13,482 bases of DNA from Halomonas sp. Its GTDB lineage: Bacteria > Pseudomonadota > Gammaproteobacteria > Pseudomonadales > Halomonadaceae. How positions within the stretch are numbered: position 1 is the first letter of the stretch; each line of letters begins with the position of its first letter. A model generated the notes under the pieces. That model saw only the letters and a program-made list of their open reading frames with translations. It did not search any database and had not been told where the DNA came from. This document shows, piece by piece, positions 6,772-13,482 of the stretch. The stretch is taken from positions 1-13,482 of the forward strand of contig SKVX01000526.1 of assembly GCA_007129225.1 (NCBI GenBank), written 5' to 3'. The position numbers and the translations under genes are program-made.

Positions 6772-7494
6772 ATGAGCGCTAGCCTCCATCACCACAATGT
6801 GGATCAGGCCGAAATTGCCAAGTTCGAGGCACTGGCCAGCCGGTGGTGGGACCCGCAGAGCGAATTCAAGCCGCTGCATGACATCAATCCGCTGCGCCTG
6901 GACTTCATCGATGCGCGCTGTGGCCTGGCGGGGCGCCAGGTCCTCGACGTTGGCTGCGGGGGCGGTATCCTTGCCGAAGCCATGGCCCATCGGGGGGCCC
7001 ATGTCACCGGCGTCGACATGGGCGAGGCGCCTCTCGGCGTGGCCCGGCTTCACGCCCAGGAAAGCGGTGTCGAGGTGAGCTATCGTCAAGCCAGCGCCGA
7101 GGAAATGGCCGCCGAACATGCCGGCGAGTTCGACGTGGTGACCTGCCTGGAGATGCTCGAGCATGTGCCCGATCCCGGCTCCGTGATTCGCGCCTGTGCC
7201 ACCCTCGTCAAGCCGGGTGGACATGTCTTCTTTTCGACGCTCAATCGGAACCCCAAGGCCTATACCCTGGCAATCCTGGGAGCCGAATACCTGCTGAAGA
7301 TGCTCCCCCGAGGCACCCATGACTACCGCAAGTTCATTCGCCCCTCCGAGCTCGCCGGCTGGTGCCGGGAAGCGGGCCTGGAGGTGCGTGAACAGAGCGG
7401 CCTGGTCTACAACCCGTTGACCCGCCGCTATCGGCTCTCGGCACAAGACGTATCGGTCAATTACCTGATGCACTGCCGCCGGGAGACAACCTGA
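6772..7494 (+). CDS. ubiG: Ubiquinone biosynthesis O-methyltransferase
   Basis: UbiG uses S-adenosylmethionine for both O-methylation steps of ubiquinone synthesis, at the cytoplasmic face of the inner membrane. The 240-residue protein has the family N-terminus (FEALASRWWDPQSEFKPLH, 18-36). It has class I methyltransferase motif I at 57-66 (QVLDVGCGGG), the acidic residue of motif II in TGVDMG (79-84), CLEMLEHVPDP (125-135) and LVKPGG (145-150). GTHDYRKFI (181-189) and the C-terminal DVSVNYLMHC (226-235) are also typical. I chose ATG 6772 because it follows GGAG at about 8 nt and matches the family start. An in-frame ATG at 6709 would add 21 unrelated residues and overlap the candidate -10 box. 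Its stop overlaps the mupP start by one base, so the two genes form an operon. Confidence 0.97.
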   Translation: MSASLHHHNVDQAEIAKFEALASRWWDPQSEFKPLHDINPLRLDFIDARCGLAGRQVLDVGCGGGILAEAMAHRGAHVTGVDMGEAPLGVARLHAQESGVEVSYRQASAEEMAAEHAGEFDVVTCLEMLEHVPDPGSVIRACATLVKPGGHVFFSTLNRNPKAYTLAILGAEYLLKMLPRGTHDYRKFIRPSELAGWCREAGLEVREQSGLVYNPLTRRYRLSAQDVSVNYLMHCRRETT

Positions 7495-8159
7495 TGCAGT
7501 TGCCGGATGCGCTGCTGTTCGATCTCGATGGCACCCTGGTCGATACCGCCCCGGACCTGGCGCGTGCCACCAATGCCCTGCGTGCTCACCATGGGCTGCA
7601 TCCCCTGCCCTACCCGGTGATTCGCGCCCAGGTCTCCAATGGCGGTAGCGCCCTGGTCATGCTGGCGCTGGGGCTGGAAAAGACCCACCACGGCCATGAG
7701 GAAGCCCGTGAGTTCCTGCTGGCGGCCTATGGCCAGGCCGTGGCGGAAGAGAGCCGGGTCTTTCCTCCGCTGGATCGCCTGCTGGTGAGCTGGGAGTCCA
7801 TGCGCCGGCCCTGGGGTATCGTCACCAACAAGCCCCGCGCCTATGCGGCGCCCTTGATCGACGCACTGGGCCTGATGCCCGGCGCCCTTCTCTGTGCCGA
7901 TGACCTGCCCGTCAAGAAGCCGTTCCCCGAGCCGCTTTGGGCCGCCGCCCAGGCACTTGATGTAGCGCCGGAGCGGTGCTGGTATATCGGCGATCACCTG
8001 CGTGACATGCAGGCGGCGCGCGCCGCCGGCATGCCGGCCATCGCCGTGGGCTACGGCTATATCGAGGAAGGGGACGACTATCGGGACTGGCCGGCCGATC
8101 TCTGGTTCGAGACCAGCACGGCGCTGGTTGAGACCCTGCTTCCCTCCCCCGCGCTCTGA
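7494..8159 (+). CDS. mupP: N-acetylmuramic acid 6-phosphate phosphatase, HAD superfamily (MupP type)
   Basis: This is a 221-residue HAD phosphatase with motif I FDLDGT (9-14; nucleophile D10 and acid/base D12), motif II Thr111 in VTNKP, motif III Lys141/142 and motif IV GDHLRD (166-171). A cap domain lies roughly at 16-95. General annotation would call it phosphoglycolate phosphatase (Gph-like). I prefer MupP because it directly follows ubiG, as I recall for Pseudomonas mupP, and because of the C-terminal YGYI plus W-x-AD pattern (187-202) shared with that protein. MupP dephosphorylates MurNAc 6-phosphate in the peptidoglycan recycling route that bypasses de novo UDP-MurNAc synthesis. It starts at ATG 7494 by a TGATG overlap with ubiG. 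Family and fold are secure; the substrate is inferred. Confidence 0.88.
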   Translation: MQLPDALLFDLDGTLVDTAPDLARATNALRAHHGLHPLPYPVIRAQVSNGGSALVMLALGLEKTHHGHEEAREFLLAAYGQAVAEESRVFPPLDRLLVSWESMRRPWGIVTNKPRAYAAPLIDALGLMPGALLCADDLPVKKPFPEPLWAAAQALDVAPERCWYIGDHLRDMQAARAAGMPAIAVGYGYIEEGDDYRDWPADLWFETSTALVETLLPSPAL

Positions 8160-8180
8160 TGGCGGCATCTCGAGCGCGGG
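8148..8180. terminator. Hairpin between convergent mupP and yciK, probable transcription terminator
   Basis: CCCGCGCTC (8148-8156) and GAGCGCGGG (8172-8180) form a perfect 9-bp GC-rich stem. Inside it GATG (8158-8161) pairs with CATC (8166-8169) around a GCGG loop, leaving only small mismatched bases between the stems. The left arm overlaps the last codons of mupP, ending just before its TGA. No strong T-run follows on either strand (ATTTCT lies about 9 nt beyond on the plus strand), so termination may be weak or may act as a barrier between convergent transcripts. Confidence 0.6.
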
Positions 8181-8193
8181 ATCCGGAACATTT

Positions 8194-8973
8194 CTATGAC
8201 GTCTGGGGCTGTGCGGCCTTGGGCGGTTGAGCATCGAAACGCTCGCCATTGTGCCCCTGGCTGTCGGGCCCCATTAGCCACAGGTAGGTGGGCATGATGG
8301 CTTGTGGCGTGGGCAGGCTCTCGGGGTCTTCGCCCGGATAGGCATTGGCCCGCATTGTCGTGCGCGTCGCACCGGGGTTTAGGCTGTTGACCCTCAGTGT
8401 GCTGAGGTGCTCGACCTCGTCGGCAAGCACCTCCATGAAACCCTCGGTGGCGAATTTGGAGACCGAGTAGGCCCCCCAGTAGGCACGTCCCTTGCGCCCC
8501 ACGCTGGACGAGGTGAAGACCAACGAGGCGTCCTTCGATGCCTGCAATAGCGGCAAAAGTGCCTGGGTCATCCATACCGGTCCGTTGAAATTGACCTGCA
8601 TGACCTGCTCCCAGAGCTCGGGATTGTACTGCTCGAACGGGGTTATCCGCCCCAGCAGGCTGGCATTGTGCAGCAGGCCGTCGAGGCGGCCGAACTCCTT
8701 GTCGAGCATCTCCGCCAGGTCGTGGTAATCCTTCAGCGTGGCGCCTTCGAAGTTCAGCGGCACGATCGCGGGCTGAGGGCAGCCTGCCGCCTCGATCTCG
8801 TCGTACACCTTTTCCAGCTTGCCCAGGGTACGCCCCAGCAGTATGACCGTGGCTCCATGTCGGGCAAATGCCAGGGCGGCCGCACGGCCAATACCATCAC
8901 CGGCCCCGGTGACCAGAATGACACGTCCTTCAAGCAGATCGGTTGGCGCCTGGTAGTCGATCCTGCAACTCAT
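8194..8973 (-). CDS. yciK: YciK-type short-chain dehydrogenase/reductase
   Basis: This is a 259-residue classical SDR with a Rossmann NAD(P) motif TGAGDGIGRA (22-31), NAS (103-105), a catalytic Ser in SSSVG (155-159) and YxxxK with Tyr169 and Lys173. The full catalytic set is present, so it should be an active oxidoreductase; its substrate is unknown. The sequence around the cofactor motif and VNSLNPGATRTTMRANAYPGED (195-216, an uninterrupted match by eye) fits the YciK group of gammaproteobacteria. I chose ATG 8973 because it follows GAGGAG by 5 nt (8979-8984); a GTG at 9003 would extend it into cpoB. It lies 26 bp after cpoB on the same strand, so it may be expressed from the tol-pal cluster, and it converges on mupP. 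Confidence 0.9.
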   Translation of the reverse strand: MSCRIDYQAPTDLLEGRVILVTGAGDGIGRAAALAFARHGATVILLGRTLGKLEKVYDEIEAAGCPQPAIVPLNFEGATLKDYHDLAEMLDKEFGRLDGLLHNASLLGRITPFEQYNPELWEQVMQVNFNGPVWMTQALLPLLQASKDASLVFTSSSVGRKGRAYWGAYSVSKFATEGFMEVLADEVEHLSTLRVNSLNPGATRTTMRANAYPGEDPESLPTPQAIMPTYLWLMGPDSQGHNGERFDAQPPKAAQPQTS

Positions 8974-8999
8974 CACGGCTCCTCGGGCGGGGCCAGTCC

Positions 9000-9773
9000 T
9001 CACAGGGACTGGCGTAGAAAATCATTGGCAAGTCCGGCAGCGCTGCTGTCGGGGTAGTCATCCCTCACCCGCTCCAGCAATTCACGGCTTTGGCCGGGCT
9101 CTCCCTGGCGGGCCTTGATCAAGCCAAGCTTGTAGAGGGCATCGGGCAGCTTGCTGCTTTGCGGGTAGTTCTCGATGACCTGAAGGAAAGCGAGTTCGGC
9201 CTCGGCTAGATTGCCTTCGGCAGAATGCAATTCTCCCAGCCAGTAATGGCCATTGGCCGTCAGGTTGTTGTCAGGGTGGTCGGCCACGAAGGCTTCGAAG
9301 GCCTGGATGGCGTCCTGGAATTCGCGCGCCTGCACCTTGGCAAAGGCGGCCTGGTAGGCGGCCTGGGCATCGGCGCTCACACCGCTTGGCGAGGGGGCTT
9401 CGGCGACCTGGCGAGCGGACTCCTCGTCGACTTCCGGGCGAGCCTCGATACCGGCACTGCCGGCCATCAGGCGCTCGTCGAGATCGAGGTACTGCTGGCG
9501 CGTCTGGTTACGCAGCTGCTCCAGCTGGTGGCGCAGTTCTTCGATCTGGCCCCGCAGCTGCTGGATTTCACGCTGGTGCTCTTCCACCTGGTTGAAAATG
9601 ACCAGACTTCCCCGGGACTCCTCGCGCACTTCCGCCTGATCCATGAAGGAGCGTGATGGAGAGGCGGTGAGGTCCTCGACCACGGGGCGCTGTTGTGCAA
9701 CGGCAAGGCTCATCACGGACAGCGGGAGCACCAGGGCTCCCGCGCCGCACAGCCTTTTCAGACTGTGTCTCAT
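9000..9773 (-). CDS. cpoB: CpoB (YbgF), periplasmic cell division coordinator of the Tol-Pal system
   Basis: CpoB is a periplasmic protein that interacts with TolA and, in E. coli, links Tol-Pal energy state to septal peptidoglycan synthesis by PBP1B. The 257-residue protein shows a signal peptide (1-26, cut after AVA). A coiled coil (about 57-101, rich in Gln, Leu and Glu) matches the trimerisation domain of the family. A Pro/Ala-rich linker follows, then a C-terminal TPR domain (about 136-256) with typical signatures AAYQAAFAKVQAREFQDAI (138-156), GHYWLGELH (175-183), DALYKLGL (211-218) and YPDS. I chose ATG 9773, which has GGAG 6 nt upstream, over ATG 9785, which has none. It is the gene after pal, the standard order. 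Spacing from pal is 36 bp and includes a small hairpin. Confidence 0.95.
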   Translation of the reverse strand: MRHSLKRLCGAGALVLPLSVMSLAVAQQRPVVEDLTASPSRSFMDQAEVREESRGSLVIFNQVEEHQREIQQLRGQIEELRHQLEQLRNQTRQQYLDLDERLMAGSAGIEARPEVDEESARQVAEAPSPSGVSADAQAAYQAAFAKVQAREFQDAIQAFEAFVADHPDNNLTANGHYWLGELHSAEGNLAEAELAFLQVIENYPQSSKLPDALYKLGLIKARQGEPGQSRELLERVRDDYPDSSAAGLANDFLRQSL

Positions 9774-9786
9774 GTTGGACTCCATT

Positions 9787-9802
9787 GGCGCACCATCGCG
9801 CC
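9787..9802. repeat. Small hairpin in the pal-cpoB gap
   Basis: GGCGC (9787-9791) and GCGCC (9798-9802) form a 5-bp stem with a 6-nt loop, extendable by two T-G wobble pairs, just upstream of the cpoB ribosome binding site. It has no T-run and is not a terminator. It might affect message stability or translation of cpoB, or be chance. Confidence 0.3.
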
Positions 9803-9809
9803 GGCTCGA

Positions 9810-10355
9810 TCAGTAGGCGAAGACCACACGGCGGTTCTGGGCGTATGCCTCGTCATTGTTGCCACGCACAGCCGGGCGCTCTTCACCGTAGCTGACGACT
9901 TCCAGCTGGGAGGGAGAGACGCCCTGAACTTCAAGGAAGCGCTTCACGGAATTCGCTCGACGCTCGCCAAGTGCCATGTTGTATTCCCGGGTGCCACGCT
10001 CGTCGGTATGGCCTTGCAGCACGACGCGAGCGCTGCCGTTGGAGCGCAGGTAGCGGGCATGGGCCACCAGCACCGATTCGAATTCAGAGCGAATATTGTC
10101 GCGATCGAAGTCGAAGTAGATGGTTCTCACTTCAGGGATACGGCCATCGGCCTGCTGTCCGGCACGATCACCATCGGCACCGATGCCAGTGCCGCTGACC
10201 TGCCCGGTACCGGCCACGCCAGTGCCGGTGCCGGTGCCTCCATTACGGGTGCCATCCATTGACCCGTCCTGGGTTCCACCGGTGCTGGAACAGCCGGCCA
10301 CGAGCGCCAGAGAAAGGGCGAGTGCCAGGCTCCTGGCATGCGACTTGAATTGCAT
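9810..10355 (-). CDS. pal: Pal, peptidoglycan-associated outer-membrane lipoprotein
   Basis: Pal is lipid-anchored in the outer membrane and binds peptidoglycan through an OmpA-like domain; TolB regulates that binding. The 181-residue protein has a lipoprotein signal with lipobox VAGC (lipidated Cys22). A Gly/Thr-rich linker (about 23-70, many GT pairs) leads to an OmpA C-terminal domain with FDFD, GHTDERGTREYN and GERRANSVKRFL, the diaminopimelate-binding family signature. The start is ATG 10355, with AAGGAG 7 nt upstream; an in-frame start at 10421 would put residues before the signal peptide and overlap tolB. The linker is lower in complexity than I expect for well-studied Pal proteins. 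It lies between tolB (44 bp upstream) and cpoB, in the canonical order. Confidence 0.97.
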   Translation of the reverse strand: MQFKSHARSLALALSLALVAGCSSTGGTQDGSMDGTRNGGTGTGTGVAGTGQVSGTGIGADGDRAGQQADGRIPEVRTIYFDFDRDNIRSEFESVLVAHARYLRSNGSARVVLQGHTDERGTREYNMALGERRANSVKRFLEVQGVSPSQLEVVSYGEERPAVRGNNDEAYAQNRRVVFAY

Positions 10356-10399
10356 CGTCAAACTCCTTGAAGGATTCGAATGACACGGATCATCGAGCA

Positions 10400-11689
10400 T
10401 TAGTTCAGAAACGGCGACCACGCGGGTTCGCGTACGTCACCCTGTGCCGATGGCAGCCGATAGGACGCACGTCCGTCGGCCGACACCGCCCCCAACACCC
10501 CGCTGTTACCTTGCTGGGTGGCAAAGATTACCATGGTCCCGTTGGGTGAAACACTGGGCGATTCATCCCAGCGGGATTCACTGATGACGACCAGCCGACC
10601 CGACCCCAGGTCCTGCCGGGCGATCTGGTAGCCATTGCTGCTGCGGTGCACCAGGAAAATGGATTCACCATCGGGAGCAAAGCGCCCGCGGGCGTTGTAG
10701 TTGCCGGTAAACGTCAGCCGCTCTATCTCGCCACTGCCTACGGTATACCGATAGAGCTGGGGGCCACCGCTGCGGTCGGACGTGAAGAGGAGGCTACGCC
10801 CGTCCGGCGACCAGCTCGGCTCTGTGTCGATATTACTGTTGTTCGTGATGCGCTCGAAGTTCCGCGACGCCACGTCCATGATGTAGATTTCCGGCTGGCC
10901 GTCCTTGGACAGCGCCATGGCCAGCCTGCGTCCATCCGGTGACCAGGCGGGAGCGCCATTGATCCCTTCAAAGGACGTCGCCCTCACCCGCTGGCCGGTC
11001 GCCAGTTCCTGGATATAGATGGCGGGTCGCTCTGTTTCGAACGAGACATAGGCGAGCTTGCGTCCATCCGGCGACCAGGCCGGTGAGAGAATCGGCTCCC
11101 GCGAACTCAGGACTTCCTGGCTGTTGTGCCCATCGGCGTCGGCGACATAAAGGGCGAACCGCATGTCGTCGCCGGCACCCTGGGCCGTGACATAGGCAAT
11201 ACGCGTGGAGAAGGCGCCTCGAATGCCGGTAATGGATTCGAAGATCTGATCGCTGACGTAGTGTGCCCCGCCCCGTAATTCGTTGCGACTGGCGGTCACG
11301 CTTTCACCCAGCATGCGGCGGGAGCCGCTGACATCCATCAGCTCATAGCGAATTCGGTAGCCGTCTCCTTCGCGACTGACGTGCCCTACCACCAGGTAGC
11401 GCACGTCCAGGGCGCGCCATTGGCCGAACTGGACCTCGTCGCTGCTGCTGGGCCGGTCGTACATAGCCTGGCGTGCAAGCGGTTCGAAGTAGCCACTGCG
11501 CTGCAGGTTATCGCTGATAATCTGGGCAACGTCCTCGGGCAGGCTTTCTCCGTCGGCTGCGAAAGGAACCACCGCGATGGGCGTGGCACGGTCGCTGCCG
11601 CGTGTGATCTCAATGGTCAGGTCGGCCTGTGCCAGCGTGCTGAACATCAGTAGCAGGGCGCTCAGCCAGGTCATCATCAGGGCTTTCAT
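10400..11689 (-). CDS. tolB: TolB, periplasmic beta-propeller protein of the Tol-Pal system
   Basis: TolB is a periplasmic protein that binds Pal and TolA, controlling how much Pal is free to grip peptidoglycan. The 429-residue protein has a signal peptide (1-22, AQA cut site) and an N-terminal domain (about 23-165) with PIAVVPF, RYLVVGHV and GIRGAFSTRIAYV. A six-bladed propeller follows with repeated WSPDG-type motifs at about 203-211, 247-255, 291-299, 337-343 (FAPDG) and 378-386 (SPNG), closing with EPAWSPFLN. Length and ends match the family. The likely start is ATG 11689, overlapping the tolA stop as TGATG; a TTG one codon earlier is possible. The nearest GGGAG site is 10 nt away, so translation is probably coupled to tolA. 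Confidence 0.97.
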   Translation of the reverse strand: MKALMMTWLSALLLMFSTLAQADLTIEITRGSDRATPIAVVPFAADGESLPEDVAQIISDNLQRSGYFEPLARQAMYDRPSSSDEVQFGQWRALDVRYLVVGHVSREGDGYRIRYELMDVSGSRRMLGESVTASRNELRGGAHYVSDQIFESITGIRGAFSTRIAYVTAQGAGDDMRFALYVADADGHNSQEVLSSREPILSPAWSPDGRKLAYVSFETERPAIYIQELATGQRVRATSFEGINGAPAWSPDGRRLAMALSKDGQPEIYIMDVASRNFERITNNSNIDTEPSWSPDGRSLLFTSDRSGGPQLYRYTVGSGEIERLTFTGNYNARGRFAPDGESIFLVHRSSNGYQIARQDLGSGRLVVISESRWDESPSVSPNGTMVIFATQQGNSGVLGAVSADGRASYRLPSAQGDVREPAWSPFLN

Positions 11690-12930
11690 CAACGTACATC
11701 TCCCGGTCGAAACCGCAGATTGAATTGTCGGAAGTCACGCTGCGCCGTAGCGGGCAATTGGCGCAGCTCCCCGAACGGTGCGGCGGCTTCCACTGCCTGT
11801 ATGGCAGAGCGGTCGAAGCTGCTATCACCGCTACTCTGGATAATACTAGTGCCAAACAGTTCCCCAGAGGGTCCCAATTGGACCTGAATAGTCGCCTCCA
11901 GGTTTCCTGTTGCACCCGGAGGAATCACCCAGGCCTGCTCTACCGCCCTTCGCACCAGGTTGATGAAGCTGTTGGCCGCCTCCTGGGCCTGTCGCGCATT
12001 GGCCACGGCTTCGCTCTCCCCCTCTATGGCGCGCTCGAGGCCCTGGCTGGCCTCTTCCGCAGCTCGGCGTGCTTCCTCCTCGCGGCGCCGCTGTTCCTCG
12101 GCCTCCCGTTGACGGCGGGCTTCCTCTTCCGCCTGGCGCTGTTCCTCGGCCTCCCGTTGACGGCGGGCTTCCTCTTCGGCCCGGCGTTGCTCCTCGGCCT
12201 CCCGCTGGCGTCGGGCTTCCTCTTCCGCCTGGCGCTGCTCCTCGGCCTCCCGCTGGCGGCGGGCTTCCTCTTCCGCCTGGCGCTGCTCTTCGGCCTCCCG
12301 CTGGCGGCGGGCTTCCTCTTCCGCCCGGCGTTGCTCCTCGGCCTCCCGCTGCCGTCGGGCTTCTTCTTCGGCCCGGCGTTGCGCCTCGGCTTCCTGCTGG
12401 CGGCGGGCTTCCTCCTCCGCCTGACGCTGGGCCTCGGCGGCCTCTTCCTGCTGCCGCTGCCGCTGGGCTTCCTGCTCTTCTCGCAGCTGTGCCTGGCGCT
12501 CGGCCTCCTCGGCACGACGCCGGGCTTCCGCTTCTGCGGCTTCCCGTGCTTCATCGCGCTGGCGCGCTTCGGCTTCACGCTCCGCGGCTTCCTGCTCCGC
12601 CTGACGAGCCGTTTCTTCTGCAGCCAGCTCTTCCTCGGCGCGTTCTCGCGCCTCGGCCTCGGCCTGCTGAGCCTCCTCCTCGGCCTGGCGGGCCGCTGCC
12701 CGAGAGCGCGCTTCCTCGGCACGTTGCGCCTGATCCGTCGTGGTTTCGGTGCTGACCAGCGTTGCCTGTACGATGGAGCTGGTCTGGGGGTCTTCCGGCT
12801 GGCGCTGCGGCAGCGTTACCACGCTGAGTACTACCACCAGGACGTGCAGGCCAACGGCGAGAACCGTGGGCAGCCCATAGCCAACGGGTCGATACGGCTG
12901 GGTGGGCGCGCGCTGGTCATGTCGAGCCAT
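11689..12930 (-). CDS. tolA: TolA, inner-membrane-anchored periplasm-spanning protein of the Tol-Pal system
   Basis: TolA connects the TolQR motor to TolB/Pal at the outer membrane. The 413-residue protein has domain I with one membrane helix (about 20-40, with His29 as in the TolA helix motif). Domain II is a very long Glu/Arg/Gln/Ala helix (about 62-296), and domain III a C-terminal globular region (about 317-413) with VRRAVEQAWVIPPGA (326-340), TIQVQLGPSGEL and FDRSAIQAVEAAAPFGELR. Domain II contains seven 16-residue repeats of the REAEEQRQAEEEARRQ type, encoded by a 48-bp tandem array. I chose ATG 12930. Its GAGGAG site (12943-12948) overlaps the tolR stop and is 12 nt away, longer than usual. 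A GTG at 12954 overlapping the tolR stop has no ribosome binding site but cannot be excluded. Its stop overlaps tolB by one base. Confidence 0.96.
   Translation of the reverse strand: MARHDQRAPTQPYRPVGYGLPTVLAVGLHVLVVVLSVVTLPQRQPEDPQTSSIVQATLVSTETTTDQAQRAEEARSRAAARQAEEEAQQAEAEARERAEEELAAEETARQAEQEAAEREAEARQRDEAREAAEAEARRRAEEAERQAQLREEQEAQRQRQQEEAAEAQRQAEEEARRQQEAEAQRRAEEEARRQREAEEQRRAEEEARRQREAEEQRQAEEEARRQREAEEQRQAEEEARRQREAEEQRRAEEEARRQREAEEQRQAEEEARRQREAEEQRRREEEARRAAEEASQGLERAIEGESEAVANARQAQEAANSFINLVRRAVEQAWVIPPGATGNLEATIQVQLGPSGELFGTSIIQSSGDSSFDRSAIQAVEAAAPFGELRQLPATAQRDFRQFNLRFRPGDVR
12096..12431. repeat. 48-bp tandem repeat array, seven units, inside tolA
   Basis: Units start at 12096, 12144, 12192, 12240, 12288, 12336 and 12384, exactly 48 bp apart, and open with CCTCGGCCTCCCG or a near match. 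Units 3 and 4 differ at one base; unit 7 and the flanks are more worn. Each unit encodes 16 residues of the TolA coiled coil, so unit gain or loss keeps the reading frame. Confidence 0.9.
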
Positions 12931-12946
12931 GGCGTTATCTTTCTCC

Positions 12947-13384
12947 TCAATCACGCGGCGGTGGTTCGGAGATCAGCCCGACATTCGCCACGCCGGCCAC
13001 TTGCAGGGTGCTCATCAGGTTCACGACCTGGCCGTAGGGTACTTGACGGTCGCCACGAACCATGACCGGGGAGCCTGGTCGACGATCCAGCAGGATCAGT
13101 ACCCTGTCGGAGAGCTCGTCCAGCTCGACCTGGATCTCGTCACCGCCGACCATCAGGAAATACTCACCGTCACGGTCCACCGAAACCACGATGGGCTCGT
13201 TTTCCTCATCGGAGTCGATAGGCTCAGAGGTCACCTGGGGCAACTCTATCTGCACCCCTTGGGTCAGCATCGGAGCGGTGATCATGAAAATCACCAGCAG
13301 CACCAACATGACGTCGATAAACGGCACCACGTTGATCTCGGCCATCGGCTTGCGCTGACCATCACGATTGAAAGGTCCTTGCAT
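12947..13384 (-). CDS. tolR: TolR, ExbD-family subunit of the Tol-Pal proton-driven motor
   Basis: TolR forms, with TolQ, the proton-driven inner-membrane motor that energises TolA. The 145-residue protein has a short cytoplasmic tail, one membrane helix (about 18-38) with the proton-path Asp24 in NVVPFIDVMLVLLVIFMIT (18-36), and a periplasmic domain ending in VPYGQVVNLMSTLQVAGVANVGLIS (two overlapping family motifs, 115-124 and 125-139). Length is typical (E. coli TolR is 142). ATG 13384 follows AAGGAG by 7 nt, and that site lies at the tolQ stop, so the genes are tightly packed (12 bp apart). An acidic stretch (57-63, SDEENEP within it) sits in the periplasmic part. Confidence 0.97.
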   Translation of the reverse strand: MQGPFNRDGQRKPMAEINVVPFIDVMLVLLVIFMITAPMLTQGVQIELPQVTSEPIDSDEENEPIVVSVDRDGEYFLMVGGDEIQVELDELSDRVLILLDRRPGSPVMVRGDRQVPYGQVVNLMSTLQVAGVANVGLISEPPPRD

Positions 13385-13396
13385 GGTGCGGCTCCT

Positions 13397-13482
13397 TCAG
13401 GCAGTGCCGGCTTCGCTGCGTCCCTGCAGGTTACGGTGCAGGATGGAGTGGAACTCCTCGGCGAAGTCTTCGTACTTGCCCA
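13397..13482 (-). CDS. tolQ: TolQ, 3' end only (starts beyond the right edge)
   Basis: Reading leftward from the right edge, the frame encodes GKYEDFAEEFHSILHRNLQG and eight further residues before TGA at 13399-13397. This is the cytoplasmic C-terminus of a TolQ/ExbB-family motor subunit, and its place directly before tolR supports tolQ. Only the last 27 complete sense codons are present, so catalytic or membrane features cannot be judged. Confidence 0.88.
   Translation of the reverse strand, partial: GKYEDFAEEFHSILHRNLQGRSEAGTA

Noticed and set aside
10800..11110. Repeated DNA words near the CATCCGG-type segments in tolB.
   Set aside because: They encode the repeated WSPDG turns of the beta-propeller and are expected in any TolB.
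12096..12431. Regular repeats as a possible CRISPR array.
   Set aside because: Units are contiguous with no unique spacers and encode an unbroken protein repeat in TolA.
11725..13065. Long plus-strand open frame opposite tolA with Leu/Phe-rich repeats resembling a membrane protein.
   Set aside because: It is the complement of the GC-rich Glu/Arg/Gln codons of the TolA coiled coil; the repeats come from the 48-bp array. It spans into tolR and has no ribosome binding site worth noting.

Overview
This window comes from a GC-rich gammaproteobacterium. Protein sequences and gene content (tamA-tamB, galU beside a UDP-glucose dehydrogenase homologue, ubiG-mupP, tolQRAB-pal-cpoB) best fit the Halomonadaceae (Halomonas/Chromohalobacter type). 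The family is inferred from recognition, not from a search. Almost every base is coding. There are no RNA genes, insertion sequences, CRISPR arrays or phage genes, and no gene-free stretch longer than about 160 bp.

Layout. (1) Positions 1-6611, minus strand, read right to left: galU, a UDP-glucose dehydrogenase-like gene, a membrane-anchored coiled-coil gene of unknown role, tamA and the 5' part of tamB, which runs off the left edge. Spacings are short (5, 74 and 60 bp, then a 37-bp overlap), so this could be one envelope operon. (2) Positions 6612-6771: a divergent promoter region holding a large imperfect inverted repeat. (3) Positions 6772-8159, plus strand: ubiG (ubiquinone methyltransferase) overlapping mupP (MurNAc-6-phosphate phosphatase). 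(4) Positions 8148-8180: a strong hairpin where convergent transcription units meet. (5) Positions 8194-13482, minus strand, read right to left: the end of tolQ, then tolR, tolA, tolB, pal, cpoB, and a YciK-type short-chain dehydrogenase attached to the tail of the tol-pal cluster.

How the genes work together. The window is mostly about the cell envelope. TamA/TamB link the inner and outer membranes for outer-membrane protein insertion and probably lipid transport. Tol-Pal with CpoB ties outer-membrane constriction to septal peptidoglycan synthesis. MupP serves peptidoglycan recycling, and GalU makes UDP-glucose for surface polysaccharide.

The most unusual points are in the left cluster. The UDP-glucose dehydrogenase homologue has an intact frame but lacks both the catalytic cysteine and the NAD-binding glycine motif, so it is probably a pseudoenzyme or has been repurposed. 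TamB carries a tandem duplication of a roughly 106-residue module (about 54% identity over 69 residues). TamA has an extra segment of about 60 residues before its barrel. In the right cluster, TolA's coiled coil is built on a 48-bp tandem repeat.
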